A DNA stretch of 9,616 nt from an uncultured Bacteroidota bacterium. Its GTDB lineage: Bacteria; Bacteroidota; Bacteroidia; UKL13-3. The notes beneath the pieces were generated by a model, which was not told the DNA's origin, did no database searches, and saw only the letters and a program-made list of their open reading frames with translations. The stretch covers positions 1 to 9,616 of the forward strand of contig CAIUEQ010000009.1 of the NCBI GenBank assembly GCA_903898215.1. Reading direction: 5' to 3'. A program made the position numbers and the translations under genes. Below, in pieces: positions 5,774 through 9,616 of this stretch. Within the stretch, counting starts at the first letter, position 1; each line of letters begins with the position of its first letter.

Positions 5774-6616
5774 ATGAAAAAAATGATCAAAGCAATTTTT
5801 GTTTTAAGTGCAATTTTATTTCTTGTTGAATGTAAGCAAGAAATAAAATTAGACCTTCCAAATAACGGGCAAGTGCTGATTGTACAAGGAGAGATCTCCA
5901 CTCAAAAAGATACCTCGTATGTAAAACTTTCGCAAACCGTTTCCTATTATTCAACTGATATAATACCAACAATCAATAATGCTGATGTAAGAGTAAATGG
6001 CATTTTGTTCAAGTCAAAAGGAAACGGAATTTTTATGCCAGATACACCTTATGTTGGAGTAATTAATACCGTTTATAACTTAATAATAAACTATAACGGT
6101 TCAACTTATACTTCATCAACTTTACTCGATGAGATGTTTGATATTGATCGTGTTGATTCTGTTTTTTATCCAGCAGGAGGCAGTGGTCCAGGTGGACCAG
6201 GTGGTGGTGGTCCTGGTGGTGGCGGACGAAAAGAAGGTTATGCTGTGCAGTTTTTCTGGACCGATACTCGAACACCTCCAAAATATACATACATGAGAAT
6301 AGGAAGAACCACTCTTGAAATTTTGCAAGATTCATTTCTAAGAAATATTGTTTTGATGGATAACAGTGTGACAAAATTAAACACCCAAATATCACGAGAA
6401 CTTCCAAGACATTATCCCCATGGTGACACAGTAACAGCCATTTTAAAATCGTGTGATAAGAACATGTATTATTTTTTACAGGCTTATCAAATGCAAACTT
6501 CAAATGCTCCCGGACCGTTTCAAATACCACCGGCAAATCTCCCAACTAATATTATAGGAGGGGCGGTAGGTTATTTTTCTGCCTGTGATGTACGAAGTTT
6601 TAGAAAAGGACTTTAA
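5774..6616 (+). CDS. DUF4249-type lipoprotein, partner of the upstream receptor (copy 1)
   Basis: This is a 280-aa protein with an N-terminal signal (MKKMIKAIFVLSAILFLVEC) and a candidate lipid-modified Cys20. The -1 residue is Glu, which is unusual for a lipobox, though the second copy has a standard one. The mature part begins KQEIKLDLPNNGQVLIVQGEIST and continues with SYVKLSQTVSYYS, NNADVRVNG, TPYVGV and YNLIINYNGSTYTS, the layout I associate with DUF4249 proteins found next to TonB receptors in Bacteroidota. The C-terminal PTNIIGGAVGYFSACDVRS also fits that family. A Gly/Pro-rich stretch (135-151) interrupts the middle. The gene starts 5 bp after the receptor stop, so it is very probably co-transcribed. 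By analogy with SusD it may sit on the cell surface and help ligand capture; this role is inference. Confidence 0.8.
   Translation: MKKMIKAIFVLSAILFLVECKQEIKLDLPNNGQVLIVQGEISTQKDTSYVKLSQTVSYYSTDIIPTINNADVRVNGILFKSKGNGIFMPDTPYVGVINTVYNLIINYNGSTYTSSTLLDEMFDIDRVDSVFYPAGGSGPGGPGGGGPGGGGRKEGYAVQFFWTDTRTPPKYTYMRIGRTTLEILQDSFLRNIVLMDNSVTKLNTQISRELPRHYPHGDTVTAILKSCDKNMYYFLQAYQMQTSNAPGPFQIPPANLPTNIIGGAVGYFSACDVRSFRKGL
6176..6226 (+). repeat. GGT/GGA/CCA triplet-rich tract encoding a Gly/Pro insert
   Basis: Within the first DUF4249 gene, codons 135-151 encode GGSGPGGPGGGGPGGGG. The DNA is a run of GGT, GGA and CCA/CCT triplets. It stays in frame, so length change by slippage would add or remove residues without a frameshift. 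The second lipoprotein has no such tract after the matching DTLF motif. Confidence 0.85.
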
Positions 6617-6719
6617 TCTTTTTATTCCTTCAATCTCAGTAACTTGGGTTTTTATAAAAACTTCATTCCTGTTTTTCTGTTCAGATTTTTAGCAATATTC
6701 CTGATTACAAATTGTTAAC

Positions 6720-6749
6720 TTGTCTTTAAAATTTTGTTAACTATTTTTG
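6720..6749 (+). promoter_or_regulatory. Promoter of the second receptor/lipoprotein unit
   Basis: TTG at 6720-6722 is followed by a 19-bp spacer and then TATTTTTG at 6742-6749, which fits the Bacteroidota consensus TTTG-N19-21-TAnnTTTG (the -33 box here is CTTG). Transcription would begin near 6756, leaving about 50 nt of leader before the ATG at 6806. The position supports independent transcription of the second unit and argues against the in-frame TTG at 6734, which lies inside the promoter. Confidence 0.65.
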
Positions 6750-6805
6750 TCGTTTGTATAGGACTATTCTTCACAAGAATTTTATTAAGGGACCTAAAAA
6801 TAGTT

Positions 6806-9196
6806 ATGATTAAAAAGTATTTCCTCGCATTTATTATTCTTTTTTTTACAATAATTGGTTTTGCGCAAACTAAAAAGCACACAATAAGCGGAACAATAAC
6901 AGATTCAAAATCTGGTGAAGAATTGATTGGCGCAAGTATTTATGTTGAAGAACTTAAAACGGGTGTGGTAACAAATTCATACGGTTTTTATTCTTTGAGT
7001 TTACCCTCCGGAAAATACAACATCATTTTTTCATATACAGGTTTCGATATTCAAAAAAAGCAAATCGATTTTTCATCAGATCAAAAAATGAATATCGAAT
7101 TGATTGAAAAAAATAAGCAGTTGAAAGAAGTTGTAGTTAGCGCAGATAAACCTGATAATAGAAATGTGCAGCAAACAAAAATGAGTGTGGTGAAACTTGA
7201 TATTAAAGAGATAAAGAAGATTCCTTTATTACTTGGAGAAGTTGATATCATTAAAGCCATTCAACTTTTGCCGGGAATACAATCAGCCGGTGATGGAAAT
7301 ACTTTGTTTACTGTGCGTGGTGGAAATATTGATCATAATTTAGTTTTATTGGATGAAGCAGTTGTGTATAATCCTTCACATGTGCTAGGTTTTTTCTCAG
7401 TATTTAATGGAGATGCCATTAAAGATTTTGAAATATACAAAGGAGGAATTCCTGCTGAATATGGAGGCAGGTTAGCTTCTGTTTTGGATGTAAGAATGAA
7501 AGATGGAAATAGTAAAGCATACAATGTGTCGGGAGGAATTGGAATTCTTTCATCAAGATTAACAGTTGAAGGTCCAATTGTGAAAGATAAAAGTTCATTT
7601 ATTATTTCAGGAAGAAGAAGTTATTTTGATGTTTTTTTTCCATTTAGCAGTCAGTTAAAAGATGTGACTTCTTATTTCGGTGACCTTAATGTAAAAATGA
7701 ATTTTAAACTCGGTGATAAAGATAAACTATTTGTTTCGGGTTATATGGGAAGAGATAAAATTGGTTTGAATTCGTTGTTAGGTTTTGGATGGGGAAATTA
7801 CACTGCTACCGGAAGATGGAATCACATTTTTAACAGCAGATTATTTTCAAACACGAGCGCAATTTTTAGTCAATATGATTACAATTTCGACCTCAATATT
7901 TCTGATAATTTGAATTTTACACGAGCAAATAAAATCACCGATTATACATTGAAACAAGACATGAATTATTTTTTCTCACCAAAAAGTAATTTAAAATTCG
8001 GTGGTTCTGCAACCTATCATATTTATGAGCCTGGAAGCATTGTTCCTATCACTAATCAATCAGCAATTACTCCAGGATATTTACCTAAAAAATATGCGCT
8101 TGATTATGGTGCTTATGCAAGTCATAAATATAATTTAACTCATCGACTTTTTGTGGAGTACGGTGCCAGATTTTCTGTTTTTCAAAACCTAGGTTCATCA
8201 AGTGTAAATCAATATGCTAATGGCATTCCAAATTATTTTGAGAATAGTCAAATTGCCTATTCAGCAATAACAGGCACAACAAATTATAATTCAGGAACAA
8301 TTTACAATACCAATTTTGGTTTTGAACCACGCTTTAATGCAACTTATTTATTGGATGAAACAAGCTCTTTAAAATTCTCTTATAACAGGATGTATCAATA
8401 TATGCACCTGATTCAAAATACTACATTCAGTACAGGACAAGAATTCTGGACTCCAACTGATAAATATATTAAACCTCAAATGGCTGATCAGATTGCCGCA
8501 GGATATTTCAGAAATTTTATGGATAATGTGGTTGAATTTTCTGCCGAGATTTATTACAAGTGGATGGCAAATACTGTTGAGATAAAAGACAATGCCAACC
8601 TTCAATTTAATAATCATATCGAAACTGAAATTGTGGAAGGAAAAGGAAGGTCTTATGGGATTGAACTTTTTGTAAGAAAGCAAACTGGTAAAACAACCGG
8701 ATGGTTAAGTTATACTTTATCAAAATCTGAACGACAAGCCGATGGAATAAATAATGGAAATTGGTATTCGTATCGTTTTGACAGAACTCATTACCTCACA
8801 TTTGTTTTAACTCAGGAGTTATCAAAAAGAGTAAATGTTTCAGCCAATTTTATTTACGCAACAGGTGATGCATTCACACCTACTTTATCAACTTATAATG
8901 TTGTTGGTACAACACAAGTTTTATACGGAGACCGAAACAGTGCACGTGTTGCTGATTACAATCGTTTAGATGTTTCTTTAACATTGCTTCAAAAGAAAAG
9001 TGAGGCTAAACCTTTATGGATGTTTACTAAACGGAAATTCGAAGGCAGTTGGGTTTTCTCAATATTTAATGCTTATGGAAGACATAATACTTTTACATAT
9101 TCTCCAAGTGTTAATTCAACAACCGGGCAAAATGAAGTATTGAAATATTATTTATTTGGAGTGGTTCCCGCTATCACTTATAATTTTAAATTTTAA
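6806..9196 (+). CDS. TonB-dependent outer-membrane receptor with carboxypeptidase-like N-terminal domain (copy 2)
   Basis: This 796-aa protein is a close paralogue of the receptor at 3387. It has a signal peptide (MIKKYFLAFIILFFTIIGFA, probable cut before Gln21), a regulatory-like beta domain at about 26-100 (ISGTITDSKSGEELIGAS, YGFYSLSLPSGKY, YTGFD), then LKEVVVSADKP and a plug at about 132-237 (LLPGIQSAGDG, FTVRGGNIDHNLVLLDEA, FNGDAIKDFEIYKGGIPA). The barrel again ends in TYNFKF. The blocks around the plug and the periplasmic-side strands are almost identical to copy 1, while several barrel segments differ in sequence and length (for example around QLKDVTSYF, SVNQYANGIPNYF and KPLWMFTKRKFEG). 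An in-frame TTG at 6734 would add 24 residues, but ATG 6806 starts the signal peptide and lies downstream of the promoter. The lipoprotein gene follows after 3 bp. Confidence 0.9.
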   Translation: MIKKYFLAFIILFFTIIGFAQTKKHTISGTITDSKSGEELIGASIYVEELKTGVVTNSYGFYSLSLPSGKYNIIFSYTGFDIQKKQIDFSSDQKMNIELIEKNKQLKEVVVSADKPDNRNVQQTKMSVVKLDIKEIKKIPLLLGEVDIIKAIQLLPGIQSAGDGNTLFTVRGGNIDHNLVLLDEAVVYNPSHVLGFFSVFNGDAIKDFEIYKGGIPAEYGGRLASVLDVRMKDGNSKAYNVSGGIGILSSRLTVEGPIVKDKSSFIISGRRSYFDVFFPFSSQLKDVTSYFGDLNVKMNFKLGDKDKLFVSGYMGRDKIGLNSLLGFGWGNYTATGRWNHIFNSRLFSNTSAIFSQYDYNFDLNISDNLNFTRANKITDYTLKQDMNYFFSPKSNLKFGGSATYHIYEPGSIVPITNQSAITPGYLPKKYALDYGAYASHKYNLTHRLFVEYGARFSVFQNLGSSSVNQYANGIPNYFENSQIAYSAITGTTNYNSGTIYNTNFGFEPRFNATYLLDETSSLKFSYNRMYQYMHLIQNTTFSTGQEFWTPTDKYIKPQMADQIAAGYFRNFMDNVVEFSAEIYYKWMANTVEIKDNANLQFNNHIETEIVEGKGRSYGIELFVRKQTGKTTGWLSYTLSKSERQADGINNGNWYSYRFDRTHYLTFVLTQELSKRVNVSANFIYATGDAFTPTLSTYNVVGTTQVLYGDRNSARVADYNRLDVSLTLLQKKSEAKPLWMFTKRKFEGSWVFSIFNAYGRHNTFTYSPSVNSTTGQNEVLKYYLFGVVPAITYNFKF

Positions 9197-9199
9197 GAC

Positions 9200-9616
9200 A
9201 TGAAGAAGATTTTATATTTTATATTTTTTGCGACAATTATTTTTATGTCTGCTTGCTCTGAAGTGGTAACGGTTGATATTCCGCAATCAGCTGATAAATT
9301 AGTGGTGGAAGGATATGTTTCTACCGAAACTGATAGTTCCTATATCATGCTTAGTAAAACAGTTTCCTATTATTCTCTCGCTAAAATTCCTCAAGTAAAT
9401 GATGCGTTTGTTAAAGTAAATGCTGATACTTTTTTTAATGTAGGATTTGGATATTATAAACCACGATCGCCCTATAAAGGTATTCCTAATGTAACGTACA
9501 ATTTAGCGGTGGCTTATCAAGGAGTAACTTATAAATCTGTTTCAACACTTCAACCTCTTATTAAAATTGATACTTTATTTAAAATCATACATCATGATAA
9601 AGAACTTATTGCTCCT
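9200..9616 (+). CDS. DUF4249-type lipoprotein, copy 2 (cut by the window end)
   Basis: The first 139 codons are inside the window with no stop. The signal is MKKILYFIFFATIIFMSAC, and Cys19 sits in a standard M-S-A-C lipobox, so the mature protein should be lipid-anchored. The visible part parallels copy 1: VVEGYVSTETDSSYIMLSKT matches VQGEISTQKDTSYVKLSQT, TVSYYS is shared, NDAFVKVN matches NNADVRVN, SPYKGIPNVTYNLAVAYQG matches TPYVGVINTVYNLIINYNG, and IDTLF matches VDSVF. After that point the copies diverge and the Gly/Pro insert is missing. The start lies 3 bp after the receptor stop, so co-transcription and a joint role in ligand uptake are likely. Confidence 0.82.
   Translation, partial: MKKILYFIFFATIIFMSACSEVVTVDIPQSADKLVVEGYVSTETDSSYIMLSKTVSYYSLAKIPQVNDAFVKVNADTFFNVGFGYYKPRSPYKGIPNVTYNLAVAYQGVTYKSVSTLQPLIKIDTLFKIIHHDKELIAP

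Larger units (their letters stand above)
3387..9616 (+). repeat. Tandem duplication of a receptor + lipoprotein gene unit
   Basis: Two units in the same order and orientation follow each other: 3387-6616 and 6806-9616 (incomplete). Both receptors end in the same TYNFKF and TAA with the DNA TATAATTTTAAATTTTAA, both are followed within 3-5 bp by an MKK-starting lipoprotein, and the protein alignments run end to end. The 189-bp gap between units holds a promoter. Synonymous differences are spread throughout, so the duplication is not recent. Confidence 0.9.

Noticed and set aside
6063..6545. 160-aa open frame on the - strand opposite the first DUF4249 gene
   Set aside because: It is the antisense shadow of a well-supported gene, is His/Leu-rich from the reversed codons, and has no recognisable domain. 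The other antisense frames in the window (for example 461-766, 2224-2539, 8369-8683) were dismissed for the same reason.
6648..6661. GTTTTTATAAAAAC palindrome after the first lipoprotein gene as a terminator
   Set aside because: It is a perfect 14-bp palindrome, but it is almost all A/T with no loop and no following T run, so a stable terminator hairpin is unlikely.
6734..6805. Longer reading frame for the second receptor starting at TTG 6734
   Set aside because: It adds 24 residues in front of a complete signal peptide and begins inside the promoter (TATTTTTG at 6742-6749). ATG 6806 is the better start.

Overview
The window looks like chromosomal DNA of a member of the Bacteroidota. The evidence is a C-terminal tail resembling a type IX secretion (T9SS) sorting signal, two TonB-dependent receptors with an N-terminal carboxypeptidase-regulatory-like domain, each followed by a DUF4249-type lipoprotein, Bacteroidota-type promoter motifs (TAnnTTTG), A-rich translation starts without Shine-Dalgarno sequences, and AT-rich composition. 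A genus cannot be named from the sequence. All genes seen lie on the + strand.

Left part (1-1546): the last 20 codons of a probable T9SS cargo protein; a TAnnTTTG promoter with a leader carrying an 18-bp perfect palindrome inside 7-bp-period repeats; the stand-alone homocysteine-binding half of cobalamin-dependent methionine synthase (MetH N-terminal module, 333 aa) with no cobalamin/folate half next to it; about 210 bp of heptad repeats arranged as inverted arms around a 37-bp core that occurs twice; and an untracked 47-aa membrane protein with a CxxxxxC pair that resembles the FeoB-associated Cys-rich family.

Middle (1584-3305): a large APC-superfamily amino acid permease that appears to need a TTG start.

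Right part (3387-9616): a tandem duplication of a two-gene unit, TonB-dependent receptor plus DUF4249 lipoprotein. The genes within each unit are 3-5 bp apart. The second unit has its own promoter and is cut by the window end. By analogy with SusC/SusD, each unit probably forms an outer-membrane uptake complex of unknown substrate. The two receptors are nearly identical in the plug and differ mainly in presumed extracellular loops, and the first lipoprotein has a Gly/Pro-rich insert that the second lacks at the matching position.

The best candidates for something undescribed are the heptad/core repeat element around the metH half-gene, whose arm supplies that gene's stop codon, and the duplicated receptor/lipoprotein pair.
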